In this document: in pieces, positions 9,133 to 19,410 of the stretch | Numbering within the stretch: position 1 is the stretch's first letter | Layout of the letters: every line of letters begins with the position of its first letter | From: Shewanella dokdonensis | Lineage (GTDB): Bacteria > Pseudomonadota > Gammaproteobacteria > Enterobacterales > Shewanellaceae | Assembly: GCF_018394335.1 (NCBI RefSeq) | Contig: NZ_CP074572.1 | Coordinates: 2,852,001-2,916,000 of the forward strand | Direction of reading: 5' to 3' | Length of the DNA: 64,000 nucleotides | Translations under genes and position numbers: made by a program | Notes under the pieces: model-generated | The model's database searches: none | Told to the model about the DNA's origin: nothing | Seen by the model: the letters and a program-made list of their open reading frames with translations, nothing else

Positions 9133-12100
9133 ATGCCTGAGTTAGCCTCTTTTCAAACGTTTCGCCACCGTATTATTTCGCATTTGGCATTGCCGCTTAT
9201 CATCATGATGACCCTGCTATGTGGGATTGCTGGCTGGATTAACTATCAGGAAAAACAGCAAGCTTATTTTGCTGAATTGCGGGCAACCGCCCATAACGCC
9301 GCGCAGAAACTGCAATTTTCATTAAAGCTGGCGCAAGCTGACACGCAGACGTTGGCTTCCAGTCTCGACAATTTTGATGGTAAAAGTCGCGATATCCAGC
9401 CTAATTATCTCTACGCCATGCTGACGGAACGGCTGGAGCGTTATCCGCAGTTTTATGGTTCGGCCATTGCGTTTCGCAAGGGCTTTTTTGGTCATGACAA
9501 ACGTTTTGCCCCCTATGCTTTTCGGCGCGATAACAGCATTGTCACCATGGATATTGGGATGGATGCTTATGACTATACCGATGGAAACTGGGCGTGGTGG
9601 AGTGAAGCGTTAAAACACCCTAACGGGGTATGGACGGCACCGTATTTTGATTCTGGTGCTGGCAATACCTTGATGATCACTTTTTCACAGCCTTTCGGCA
9701 ATGAAGACAATTGGTTTGGGGTTGTCACTACCGATTTGGCGTTGTCATTATTGCCTCAGCGGCTTGGCGTCGCGGCGGATAAGCTACTGGTGGTGGATGA
9801 CAACGGTATGCTGATCTATCGGCCTGGCGCCAGCATCACCGAACAGATCGCCCTGACAGACTGGTTGGCAAAAAATGCAACTGCCGATCTGCCATCCTTG
9901 GCGACCACGCAGATCCATGAAATGCAGCTGACGGACAGGAATAACGTTGCTTATCTAGCCAGTATTGCCCCTGTTGAGCCTTTAGGATGGCATGTGGTGG
10001 TGTTGACGCCGGAGCAGCACCTGTTAACTGCCGTATTAGGCGATTCTGCCTATCTGACATTTGTGTTGCTGGGGGTGATTTTGCTGTTGCTGATCAGCAG
10101 CTTATATACCGCCAGACGGCTGACTCAGCCACTGGAGCAGTTGGCTCAGGGCATCGAAGATTTCAGCCAGGGAAAACTCCTCCGCTTAACTCCGCCGACC
10201 CGCCGAACCGTTCAGGAAGTTGCCAGCCTCAGCAGAAAGTTCAACGAGTTGGCGGATGTCTTGCAACAGCGGGAACAAGCGTTACTGGATTCCCGTGGCA
10301 ATCGGTTTGCTAGCCTGATTGATGGCATGAGCGACACGTCATTTTACTGCTCAATGGCGCCCGATGGTCAGTTAATCCAGGTGAGTGATGGGGTGGAAAA
10401 GGTGCTGGGCATCAATGCCGATACCCTGAAACGTAAATACCAGCGGTTGTTTTCCAGCAGTGCCATTAACGAGCAGAACTGGCAATACATGGAGCCAGGC
10501 ATTGCAGGGGCAAAATGTACCACCACATCAGGTGGAGATGCAGGTCGCCAATGGGCAGTTGCGGCGTCTGGATGTATTTATGCAGCCGTTCATTGATGAA
10601 CATGGACTGGTGGTGTCGGTGGAGATGCTGTTCAACGATGTCACCGAGCAGTTTTCTGCCGCTGCCTGGTCCAAGGCGGTGCTAGAAGCCGCCCCAGAAG
10701 CGATGCTGATCGTTGATGAAGATAGCCGCATAGTTTACAGCAACAGCCGCTGTCAGGAGTTGTTTGGTTATACCGCAGACGAAATGTTGGCATTATCAGT
10801 GGAAGATCTGATGCCGCCACAATTTCGTGAAGGTCACAAACGGCTCAATAACAACTTTGTTAACGGCGACAATAGCCGAACCATGGGCCTTGACCGAACA
10901 TTCCCTGCGCAACGGGCGAACGGTAAGACCTTCCCGGCACAAATAGCATTGAGTCATTTACCTCTAGCCATTGATGGCAAGCGTCAAGCGGCAGCCTCTA
11001 TCCGGGATATGACTGCGCAATTGGCGGTAGAGAAAAAATTCGTGACAGTGAAAGTCGCTTTCGTGGCCTTGTTGCCAACATCCCCGGCGCCATTTACCGC
11101 ATCCGTATTGAAGGGGATTGGATCCTCGAATATATCAGTGATCATATCGCCGATATCAGTGGTTACCCCGCAGCTACCTTTATTGAAAACAAGCGTCGAG
11201 CCTACCGCACCATTATTGTGGAAGAGGATTTGCCTAAACGCGCTTATGCCATCAATGGCGCATTAGTTGAACAACGCCCAATTGATGTGGAATATCGTAT
11301 TCGTCACCGGGATGGCAGCATCCGCTGGATCCATGAAAAAGCCAAGGCCACGTACGATGAACAAGGCGAGGCGCAGTGGTTTGATGGCAGTCTCAATGAC
11401 ATAACCGACAGCAAGTTGTCACAAGAGCGGTTGCGACAATCGCAAGAGCAACTGGAAACGATTACCGAATCCTTGCCGAGCACTGTCTATCAATTGTTGT
11501 GGAGTGACAGTGACAACCGCCGCTTTACCTTTCTCTCTAGCGCTGCGGTAGTCACTCTAGGATTGCCAAGACAGGCGGTTATGGACAACTTTAACATTGC
11601 CGCCGAACGTATCCCCGAGAGTGAACGCCAAGAGTTGCTGGAGTTACTGCGGGGAAGCCGAGGATTGCAGTGGAATACCACCTTCCGTTATCAATATCCT
11701 TCGGGTGGGGTGCGTTGGCTGGAAGCCGGTGCCCGCGGTTTGGCTCAAGCGGGGGAATTCTGTGGAATGGTTACCTGATGGATATCAGCGACCGCAAACA
11801 GATGGAACGCGAATTGGCGCAGCGCGAAGCTCATTTCCGGGCACTGTTTGACAACGCCGCTATCGGCATCGTCAATCTCGACGAGCAGGGCATGATAGTG
11901 GATTGCAATGACTGTTTCTGTCACTACATGGCCAGCACGCCAGAGGTATTAAAACGTAAACTTATCGGCGATCTGCTGTTGCCGGAACAGCGACAGGACG
12001 CGATTGCTACGTTTGATGCGTTAGTGAATGGTCAGCAAGATAGCATTTCCGGTGAATGGCGACTGTTGAATGCCAATGGTGAAATGATGTGGGCGGCGGT

Positions 12101-14378
12101 GAATGCCACGTTGCTCCAGAAACATCAGAATGGGGGCAACTCGGTAGTGCTGGCGGTGGCTAACATTAGTGACCTGAAACATCTCTCTGATGAATTAATG
12201 AATGCGAAAGATGCCGCCGATGCCGCCAGCCGTGCCAAGAGTGATTTCTTAGCCAATATGTCGCACGAGATCCGTACCCCGATGAACGCCATTATCGGCA
12301 TGTCGCAATTATGCTTGCAGACGGCATTAGATAATAAGCAGCGGGACTATGTTGAAAAAATTGAGCGTGCATCGAAGTCACTGCTGGGGATCATCAACGA
12401 TATCCTCGATTTTTCTAAGATAGAGGCCGGTAAACTGCAAATGGAATCCGTTCCCTTCCAGTTGGATGCCATTCTGGAAGATCTGGCCGATATGTTTGCC
12501 GTACGCGCCGCCGACAAACAACTGGAACTGTTATTTTCAGTCGCCCCCAATATTCCCACCTTACTGGAAGGCGATCCGCTGCGCCTGAATCAGATCCTGA
12601 TCAACCTTATCGGCAACGCCATCAAATTCACCGAACAGGGCGAAGTTGAGTTATCTATCCACCAGCTGCAACAGCAAGGGGATGAGGTGACCTTAAGGTT
12701 TGCCGTGCGCGATACCGGCATCGGCTTGACCCGCGAGCAGCAGCAGAAATTATTCCATTCGTTCAGTCAGGCCGATAGTTCTACCACCCGTAAATATGGT
12801 GGAACCGGTCTAGGGCTGGCGATAAGTCGCCAGTTGGTGGAATTAATGGGCGGTGAAATTGGTGTCGAGAGCCTGTATGGCAATGGCAGCACCTTTTTCT
12901 TCTCGGCAAAGCTGAAAGTCTCTGATAATACAGGCATTAAGGTGGCGCAAGAGCTGGAAGGCATGCAATTGCTGGTGGTGGATGATAACGCCACCGCTCG
13001 CGATATTTTACGTACTACATTGGAGAGTATGGGGTTCCTGGTTGATACCGCGCGTGGCGGTGCCGAAGCCTTGCAGAAATTTTCCGAGAAACGCTACGGT
13101 ATGGCACTGGTGGATTGGAAAATGCCGGAAATGGACGGTATCGCCACCGCACAACAGCTCAGCAAACTGGATAACAGCCCACTGATCATCATGATTTCAG
13201 CCCATGCCAGTGGCGATTTCATCAGGCAATTGCCCAGCTATGGTATCAGTGGTTATGTGGCGAAGCCTGTCAGCGCTTCGCGCTTGCTGGACAGCATTAT
13301 GTTGGCTCTGGGCAAGGGTGGCCGTCTGCCGGTGAAGCGTCGCCCTGGTAATCTCGACAGTAAGCTGTTGCAGCAGTTGCAGGGCAAACATGTGCTGTTG
13401 GTAGAAGACAATGAGATGAACCAGGAAGTGGCTTGCGAGTTCCTCGAACAAGTGGGAATCGTGCTGACGTTAGCGGCTAATGGCCAACAAGCGTTGGAAC
13501 AGTTGCAACGCCAGCGCTTCGATCTGGTGCTGATGGATTGTCAGATGCCGGTTATGGATGGTTATCAGGCCACGAGGGAACTGCGAAAAATTGACGGTTT
13601 ACAGCAACTGCCAGTGGTAGCCATGACGGCCAATGCGATGGCGGGCGACCGCGAAAAATGCTTGGCAGCGGGAATGAACGACCATATTTCCAAACCGATA
13701 GAGGTGAGTTTGCTGTACAACATGCTGTTGCAGTATCTGGGGGACGATTCGCCGTCATTCGAAGCCCCATCCGTTGCGGCCGCGGTAGTGATCGCCTGGC
13801 CGGAACATCCCTTGCTGGATATCGACCGCGGTCTGCAACTGGTGCAGAACTCTGAACGATTGTATCGTCGTATCTTCGAGCGCTTCCTCCAAGGGCAAGC
13901 GCAGGTGGTTGATAAGATCCGTAAAGCGTTGGCACAGGGCGAACAAGAAACCGCAGTGCGACTGGCTCATACTCTGAAAGGCGTTGCCGGGAATCTGAGC
14001 TGTGAACCACTGGTGGTGTTGGCGCGGACTTTGGAATCGCAACTGCAACAGCAACAGGATTGTGAAGCGATTTTACAACAGACACAGGTGTTGGTGGATG
14101 AACTGGTGGTGGCTATTGAACATTGGTTGCAACTTAATGATGTTCCAGATGCCAACACGGCAGATTTGTTGGCTCCAGAGGTATTAAAGCAGGAGTTGGA
14201 ACAACTGTTATTGCTGCTGGAGGATGCGGACGCTAGCGCTGTGCCACAGCTGCAAAAACTTCATGGTCGGGTGGATAAGCAACTGTGGCAACAGTTACAG
14301 CCAGTCAACACCATGGTGGCTAATTATCGTTTTGACGAGGCGCAGACCCTGGTGCAGTCGTTGTTGCAGCAGCTGTAA
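9133..14378 (+). CDS. Large multi-PAS hybrid sensor histidine kinase, three frameshifts
   Basis: Inner membrane hybrid kinase of about 1748 residues after repair. Order: membrane helix (about 18-38), periplasmic dCache-like sensor, second helix (about 310-328), HAMP, about five PAS domains, HisKA with [13 protein letters not shown] (phospho-His codon at about 12264), HATPase with [11 protein letters not shown] and DTGIGL, two receiver domains (acceptor Asp in [11 protein letters not shown] and [11 protein letters not shown]) and a C-terminal HPt domain ([11 protein letters not shown]). Frame breaks: an extra base at 10494-10500 (GCCAGGC), one A missing at 11033-11038, one G missing at 11751-11755; all PAS sequence reads through in the adjacent frames. 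Signal unknown. The HPt domain lets it pass phosphate to a separate regulator, most simply the REC-HD-GYP protein next door. Confidence 0.86.
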
Positions 14379-14440
14379 GCCGATACTTGGAAAATATACT
14401 TTGCCGGAGAGCCCGACAAGCAGGTGGAGGAGAGACGTGG

Positions 14441-15474
14441 ATGGAACAGGCGACCATTTTAGTGGTGGATGATACGCCAGAAAATATCGATATTCTGGTG
14501 GGGATCCTCGGTAATGACTACAAGCTCAAAGTCGCCATTGATGGCCCGAAAGCTCTCGCCGTGGCCAAGCGTGATCCGCCAGATCTGGTGTTATTGGATG
14601 TGATGATGCCAGGCATGAACGGCTATGATGTCTGCAGCGAGTTAAAAAAGATCCGCTCACCGCCCATGTTCCGGTGATTTTCGTGACGGCCTTGTCGGAA
14701 GATGCCGATGAAACCTTGGGCTTTCAGTTAGGGGCGGTGGATTACATCACCAAACCGGTCAGTGCTCCCATTGTGCAGGCGCGGGTGAAAAATCACCTGG
14801 CGTTATATGACCAAAAAAGGCTGTTGGAACAGCAGGTACAGGAACGTACCCACGAGTTACGGGAAACCCGTTTGGAAATTATCCGCCGCTTGGGGCGGGC
14901 TGCCGAGTATAAGGATAACGAAACTGGCTTACATGTTATCCGCATGAGTAACTATGCCCGTTTGCTGGCAATCCAACTAGGGTTGCCAGAACGTTTTTGC
15001 GAGCTGGTGTATAACGCGGCGCCCATGCATGACGTCGGTAAGATAGGCATTCCTGATGCGATACTGCGTAAACCGGGCAAGCTGGACGCCGAAGAGTGGG
15101 TCATCATGAAACGCCATGCAGAATTTGGCGCAGAAATTATCGGTGAGCACCCAGATCCACTATTGCAACTGTCGCGTAGCATCGCCCTGACGCACCACGA
15201 AAAGTGGGATGGTAGCGGTTATCCTAAAGGATTGACTGGCGAAGCGATCCCTATCGAAGGCCGGATTGTGGCCGTGGCCGATGTGTTTGACGCCCTCACT
15301 TCCGTTAGACCCTACAAACAGGCGTGGAGCACTGCTGACGCCATGGCTTATATTGAGGAACAGGCGGGCAAACATTTCGATCCTGAATTGGTGCGCCAGT
15401 TCCGTGAGATCCTGCCGCAGGTGACGGATGTGCGAGATCAATATCCGGAAACAGCGCTGCACAGTGGTGGGTGA
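14441..15474 (+). CDS. Response regulator with HD-GYP phosphodiesterase domain, one frameshift
   Basis: RpfG-type regulator of 344 residues after repair: a receiver domain (VVDDTPENIDIL, acceptor Asp in LVLLDVMMPGMNG) followed by an HD-GYP domain that hydrolyses cyclic di-GMP. The HD pair MHDVGKIGIPD and the motif HHEKWDGSGYP are intact, so it should be an active phosphodiesterase. The start ATG at 14441 follows GGAGGAGAGACG. The break lies in a run of six A at 14644-14649; seven A would give the expected LKKDPLTAHVPVIFVTA. It lies 62 bases after the hybrid kinase in the same orientation, so the pair probably forms one phosphorelay controlling c-di-GMP. Confidence 0.88.
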
Positions 15475-15500
15475 CACAAGCGCACTCTTGGCGAGGTAAG

Positions 15501-15524
15501 AAAAGGGCGTCATTGACGCCCTTT
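15501..15524. terminator. Bidirectional terminator between convergent genes
   Basis: Stem AAAGGGCGTCA / TGACGCCCTTT between the HD-GYP regulator (plus) and ygfZ (minus), with A/T runs on both sides, so it can serve both genes. Confidence 0.75.
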
Positions 15525-15530
15525 ATGTTA

Positions 15531-16489
15531 TTACTCTTCCAGCACATAAGGTCTGGGTTGCAGCGTCAACTGACTTTGCGGATCTTCGGCAATCCTGAAA
15601 ACTGCATCATCTGCCGTGTCGTTTGGCAGCACAGCTGTCAGCAGCAACTGACCGTCAATCTGCACCGCTTCCAGAATCGTACCTTGTGGACGAAAACCTT
15701 CGGCTAATGCCAGTTCCAACGTGGACTCAGGAGTGACCGACACGCTCGCTTGGCCTTTAAGAATATACAGTGCCCGTTTATTACCACCACGGTATTTCAT
15801 CCGTGCCACAGTTTCCTGCCCCATGTAACAGCCTTTGGTAAAGCTGATACCGTCTAGTGCCTGGCAAGTTACACATTTGCGGTACGAATTGGCCTCGATG
15901 CGCCGCCGATAAGCCAGGATAGCCCGCCAGCATCTCCAATGCCTGCCAAGCACTGTGATGATACAGTGACTGCGCTTGCAGCAGTTCGGTGGCAATGGCT
16001 GTTGGCAACACTAACAGAAAACGTCCGTTATCGTTCAGCACTACGCCCTGTGGCAAAGCACATACTTGATGTGCAGTGCTAAATGCTGGGAAATGGCCTT
16101 TAATCCATGATTCGGCGTTGTTTCCGGTAACACCAAGTACCGTCCACGCGTCTGAGACATCATCGAGTTCGGCTTTGCTAAATACCGCATATTTACGAAA
16201 TTCTGGCAGGTCGCTGGCAACCGTATCTCGTGGCATCAGCAACATTAATGTGTCTGCTACCGCAAACAGGCGAAAGGCTGACAACATCTTGCCTTTAGGG
16301 TCGCAATGCGCGCCCCAACACCAGTCGGTAGCCGCGAGCGCATTAACATCGGCAGTAATCTGCCCGTGAATAAAACTACGATTCTGTTCGCCGGTCACCT
16401 GGATCAGGCCGAGATGAGACAGGGGAGATCAGCAGTTCCGGTAACTGGGTATTGGGTGCCCAGGAAAGTTGAGGAGCGGTGAGACTCAT
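15531..16489 (-). CDS. ygfZ: YgfZ, folate-dependent Fe-S/tRNA-modification protein, two frameshifts
   Basis: YgfZ is a GcvT-like tetrahydrofolate protein that supports Fe-S enzymes such as the tRNA methylthiotransferase MiaB. The repaired protein is 318 residues. The signature KGCYMGQETVARMKYRG (E. coli KGCYTGQEMVARAKFRG) with its key Cys is intact, and HGQITADVNAL near the N-terminus matches the E. coli protein. Start ATG at 16487-16489 follows AGGATGATCCT. Frame breaks are at 16422-16425 (one G too many) and 15859-15865 (GCCTGGC, one base too many); the joined sequence FVPQMCNLQALDGISFTKGC fits the family. Convergent with the HD-GYP gene and upstream of nothing in operon with serA. Confidence 0.85.
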
Positions 16490-16553
16490 AGGATCATCCT
16501 GATATTAACAACAGCAAAAGTGCTTCGATTGTAACGGATTTGGCGTAAATAAA

Positions 16554-16576
16554 CAGGGCGCCAAATGGGCGCCCCG
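16554..16576 (-). terminator. Terminator of serA
   Basis: Read on the minus strand the stem GGGGCGCC/GGCGCCCT, loop CATTT, is followed by TTTATTT, 26 bases after the serA stop. Confidence 0.65.
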
Positions 16577-16601
16577 TCAAAACATTCACCGATGCCGCAA
16601 C

Positions 16602-17831
16602 TTAGTACAGCAAGCGGGTACGAATAGTTCCTTCGATGTTTTTCAGCTCTTCTAGGGCTTCTGCCGCCTGATCGGTATGGACTTCCATCACCACATAACC
16701 TATGTCAGCGGTGGTTTGCAGGTATTGGCCGCCAATGTTGATGCCTTTTTCGGAAAACGCCTGGTTGATCTTCAGCAGTATGCCGGGGCGGTTGCGGTGG
16801 ATATGCAGCAGGCGTGAAGTGCCGTGTTGCTGTGGCAGTGATACTTCGGGGAAGTTCACGGCGGTTACTGTCGAACCGTTGTCGGAGTATTTTGCCAGTT
16901 TCCCTGCCACTTCGATGCCGATGTTTTCCTGGGCTTCTTCGGTGCTACCACCCACGTGCGGTGTCAGGATGACATTGTCAAAACCGCGCAGTGGAGTCTG
17001 GAATTCATCATCATTAGATTTAGGTTCAACCGGGAACACATCGATTGCTGCCCCTGCTAAATGCTTGGATTCCAGTGCCGCGGCGAGCGCGTCAATATCC
17101 ACGACTGTTCCGCGGGAGGCGTTGATCAGAAAGCTGCCAGGTCGCATGGCTTCAATCTGCGCTGCGCCAAACATCAACTTGGTTTGGGGCGTTTCCGGTA
17201 CATGCAGGCTTACCACATCCGCTTGCGCCAGCAATTCGTTCATAAACCGCAACTGGTGCGCGTTACCCAGTGGCAGCTTGTCTTCAATGTCGTAGAACAC
17301 CACGCGCATGCCTAAAGTCTCGGCCAGAATGCCGAGCTGGGTGCCAATATGACCATAACCAATCACCCCGAGGGTTTTCCCGCGGACTTCATAGCTGCCT
17401 TTGGCACTCTTGATCCAGCCACCTTTGTGAGCAGATGCGTTACGTTGTGGAATGCCGCGCATCAGCATGATGATTTCGCCAATAACCAGTTCGGCAACAC
17501 TGCGGGTATTGGAAAACGGTGCGTTGAACACCGGGATCCCCAGCAACTCTGCGGCTTTAAGATCTACCTGGTTAGTGCCAATACAGAAGCAACCGATACC
17601 CACCAGTTTCTCAGCCTGATCCAGCACTTCCTTGGTGAGGTGAGTGCGAGAGCGAATACCGACAAAATGTGCATCCTTAATGGCCGCTGCCAATTCATCA
17701 CCGGATAACGAGCCCTTGTGGTACTCAATATTGTTATAACCGGAGTTTTTCAGCACATCTAAGGCTGATTGATGAACGCCTTCCAACAACAGGATCTTGA
17801 TTTTATCCTTGTCCAGCGAGTGTTTCGCCAT
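16602..17831 (-). CDS. serA: D-3-phosphoglycerate dehydrogenase
   Basis: First enzyme of serine synthesis: oxidises 3-phosphoglycerate to 3-phosphohydroxypyruvate with NAD+. The 409-residue protein matches E. coli SerA (410). NAD-binding GVIGYGHIGTQLG (about 154-166), the substrate/catalytic segments SRGTVVDIDAL and the catalytic His in LTPHVGGSTEEAQ are present, and the C-terminus (about 335-409) is an ACT domain for serine feedback (HRNRPGILLKINQAF). I start at the ATG ending at 17831, preceded by GAGGGG, rather than an upstream start six codons earlier. In E. coli serA lies close to rpiA and ygfA; here it is separated from them by over 30 kb. Confidence 0.95.
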   Translation of the reverse strand: MAKHSLDKDKIKILLLEGVHQSALDVLKNSGYNNIEYHKGSLSGDELAAAIKDAHFVGIRSRTHLTKEVLDQAEKLVGIGCFCIGTNQVDLKAAELLGIPVFNAPFSNTRSVAELVIGEIIMLMRGIPQRNASAHKGGWIKSAKGSYEVRGKTLGVIGYGHIGTQLGILAETLGMRVVFYDIEDKLPLGNAHQLRFMNELLAQADVVSLHVPETPQTKLMFGAAQIEAMRPGSFLINASRGTVVDIDALAAALESKHLAGAAIDVFPVEPKSNDDEFQTPLRGFDNVILTPHVGGSTEEAQENIGIEVAGKLAKYSDNGSTVTAVNFPEVSLPQQHGTSRLLHIHRNRPGILLKINQAFSEKGINIGGQYLQTTADIGYVVMEVHTDQAAEALEELKNIEGTIRTRLLY

Positions 17832-17943
17832 GATATCGGTACCCCTCAATTTATGAATCTGCTAGTGAACAAAGTGTAGTGTGTTAAGCTTCCCCAAGCT
17901 GTCAGCTCACGTTAGCACCTTTTTTGCTGCTGTGGAGGTCTGG

Positions 17944-18000
17944 ATGGCTAAAGTGTTTATTTTAGATCATGAACAATCCGTAATTTGGGGCAGATATTGA
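17944..18000 (+). CDS. 18-codon leader frame, or true N-terminus of the next gene
   Basis: An ATG with a near-perfect GGAGG site five bases upstream opens an 18-codon frame (MAKVFILDHEQSVIWGRY) whose TGA overlaps the TTG start of the YjdF-like gene. Either it is a leader peptide coupling translation to the next gene, or one G is missing from the GGGG run at 17987-17990, in which case it is the real start of that gene (...SVIWGQILKNPLIW...). Given how many runs are short by one base in this sequence, both are open. Confidence 0.4.
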   Translation: MAKVFILDHEQSVIWGRY

Positions 18001-18608
18001 AGAATCCACTGATTTGGCTGGCATTTTATGGGGCGGTGCTGTTGTGGTCGGCATGGCAGCCAAATGATGGTGTTACCTGGTGGATGGAAGCTATCCCGGC
18101 ATTAATCGCCGTGCCACTGCTGTTATGGTGTCGGCGGGTATTTCCATTAACGCCACTGCTGTCACTATTAATTCTGTTGCACTGCTGTGTGTTGTTTGTT
18201 GGTGCCCACTATACCTATGCGCAGGTGCCGCTGTTTGACTGGTTGTCAGACTGGTTCGGCTGGGGCCGCAATAATTACGACAAATTAGGGCATTTTGCCC
18301 AAGGTTTTATCCCGGCCATGATTGCGCGAGAAGTATTACTACGTAAACAAGTGCTACGCCCGGGGGCCTGGTGTAGCTTTCTTTGTTGCTGTTTTGCCCT
18401 GGCGCTGTCGGCGTTTTATGAGCTGGTGGAGTGGTGGGTGGCGGTGTTAACCAACGATGGCGCCGAAGCCTTCCTGGGCACTCAAGGTTATGTTTGGGAT
18501 ACCCAGTCTGACATGTTATTTGCCTTGATCGGCGCTATCTGTGCGGTATTGACGCTGTCGGCGACTCATGACCGTCAATTAGCGAAATTGGTGATACCCA
18601 AGCGCTGA
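17997..18608 (+). CDS. YjdF-like inner membrane protein (DUF2238)
   Basis: Integral membrane protein of about 203 residues from the TTG at 17997, with about six hydrophobic helices starting at LIWLAFYGAVLLW. The conserved DUF2238 blocks are visible: WGRNNYDKLGHFAQGF at about residues 86-101 and SAFYELVEWWVA near 138, with WDTQSDMLFALIGA at the C-terminal end. Charged and aromatic conserved residues at helix ends suggest a transport or enzymatic role but the family has no established function. There is no good ribosome site at the TTG itself; the strong site belongs to the overlapping leader frame at 17944. Alone between serA (divergent) and a thioesterase gene 48 bases downstream. Confidence 0.8.
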   Translation: MKNPLIWLAFYGAVLLWSAWQPNDGVTWWMEAIPALIAVPLLLWCRRVFPLTPLLSLLILLHCCVLFVGAHYTYAQVPLFDWLSDWFGWGRNNYDKLGHFAQGFIPAMIAREVLLRKQVLRPGAWCSFLCCCFALALSAFYELVEWWVAVLTNDGAEAFLGTQGYVWDTQSDMLFALIGAICAVLTLSATHDRQLAKLVIPKR

Positions 18609-18656
18609 GCAGGCGCTAGACTAGCCTGGGACATTATCATAAGGAAACGCACACAT

Positions 18657-19115
18657 ATGAGTATCTGGTTCAGAGATGTCACGCTTGCAGATTGTGCCCG
18701 CCTAGATTTAGGGCAGGGCGGCAAAGGTACCCTGATGCAGACCTTAGGCATCAAAGTGACTGAAATAGGTGACGATTATCTGGTGGCGACCATGCCGGCC
18801 ACACCCGCTATTCACAATCCCATCGGTATGGTACATGGCGGTGCCAACGTGGTACTGGCAGAAACCGTTGCCAGTTACGCGGCTAACTTTGCTGTGGATT
18901 TTGAACAATATTACTGCGTCGGGCAGGAGATCAACGCTAATCATATCCGCGCTGCCCGGCATGGTGAACTGAAGGCGGTAGCTCGCCCCATTCATCTAGG
19001 AAAACGTACCTCAGTATGGGAGATCCAGATTTACAACAGTGCTGGGGAACTGACCTGCATATCTCGAATGACGGCCGCTGTTGTGCGCCGTCCCGACAGC
19101 AAACATGCGGGCTAA
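18657..19115 (+). CDS. Hotdog-fold acyl-CoA thioesterase (PaaI/YdiI type)
   Basis: Cytoplasmic thioesterase of 152 residues with one hotdog domain. The conserved helix start HNPIGMVHGGANVVLAETVAS (residues about 50-70, with the Gly-Gly and catalytic Glu) and the downstream INANHIRAARHGELKAVARP strand are typical of the YdiI/PaaI branch, which hydrolyses aryl- or 1,4-dihydroxy-2-naphthoyl-CoA. The exact substrate cannot be read from sequence; MenI activity in menaquinone synthesis is one possibility. Start ATG at 18657 follows AAGGAAA. It probably shares a transcript with the membrane protein 48 bases upstream. Confidence 0.85.
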   Translation: MSIWFRDVTLADCARLDLGQGGKGTLMQTLGIKVTEIGDDYLVATMPATPAIHNPIGMVHGGANVVLAETVASYAANFAVDFEQYYCVGQEINANHIRAARHGELKAVARPIHLGKRTSVWEIQIYNSAGELTCISRMTAAVVRRPDSKHAG

Positions 19116-19130
19116 TCAGCATTGATAGCT

Positions 19131-19158
19131 AATGACCGCAGCCTAGGATGCGGTCATT
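19131..19158 (+). terminator. Hairpin after the thioesterase gene
   Basis: Perfect ten-base stem AATGACCGCA / TGCGGTCATT with an eight-base loop, 16 bases past the stop codon. It lacks a T-run, so termination would be weak or the hairpin may protect the 3' end. The remaining 250 bases up to the catalase gene hold only its AT-rich promoter region. Confidence 0.5.
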
Positions 19159-19410
19159 GTGGCCCAGCAACAGATTTTTACTCTCTTTCACGCCCACGCT
19201 TCTAAACTTATCTGCGCCCATTAGTTTTGGTTTTTAATTCAAATATTGGATTGTAGTAATCAATTTTAATCGTTTTATTGATTGTTTGACTTTCTCTACC
19301 ATGCTCTCAACGCCTGATGCTTTAACTCGCAGTTTAGGGAGGCCGTATGGCCACAATCGTTGATTTAATCGAACTTTGGTTAAACCAGAAAAAATCGTAA
19401 GGAGCGCAAG

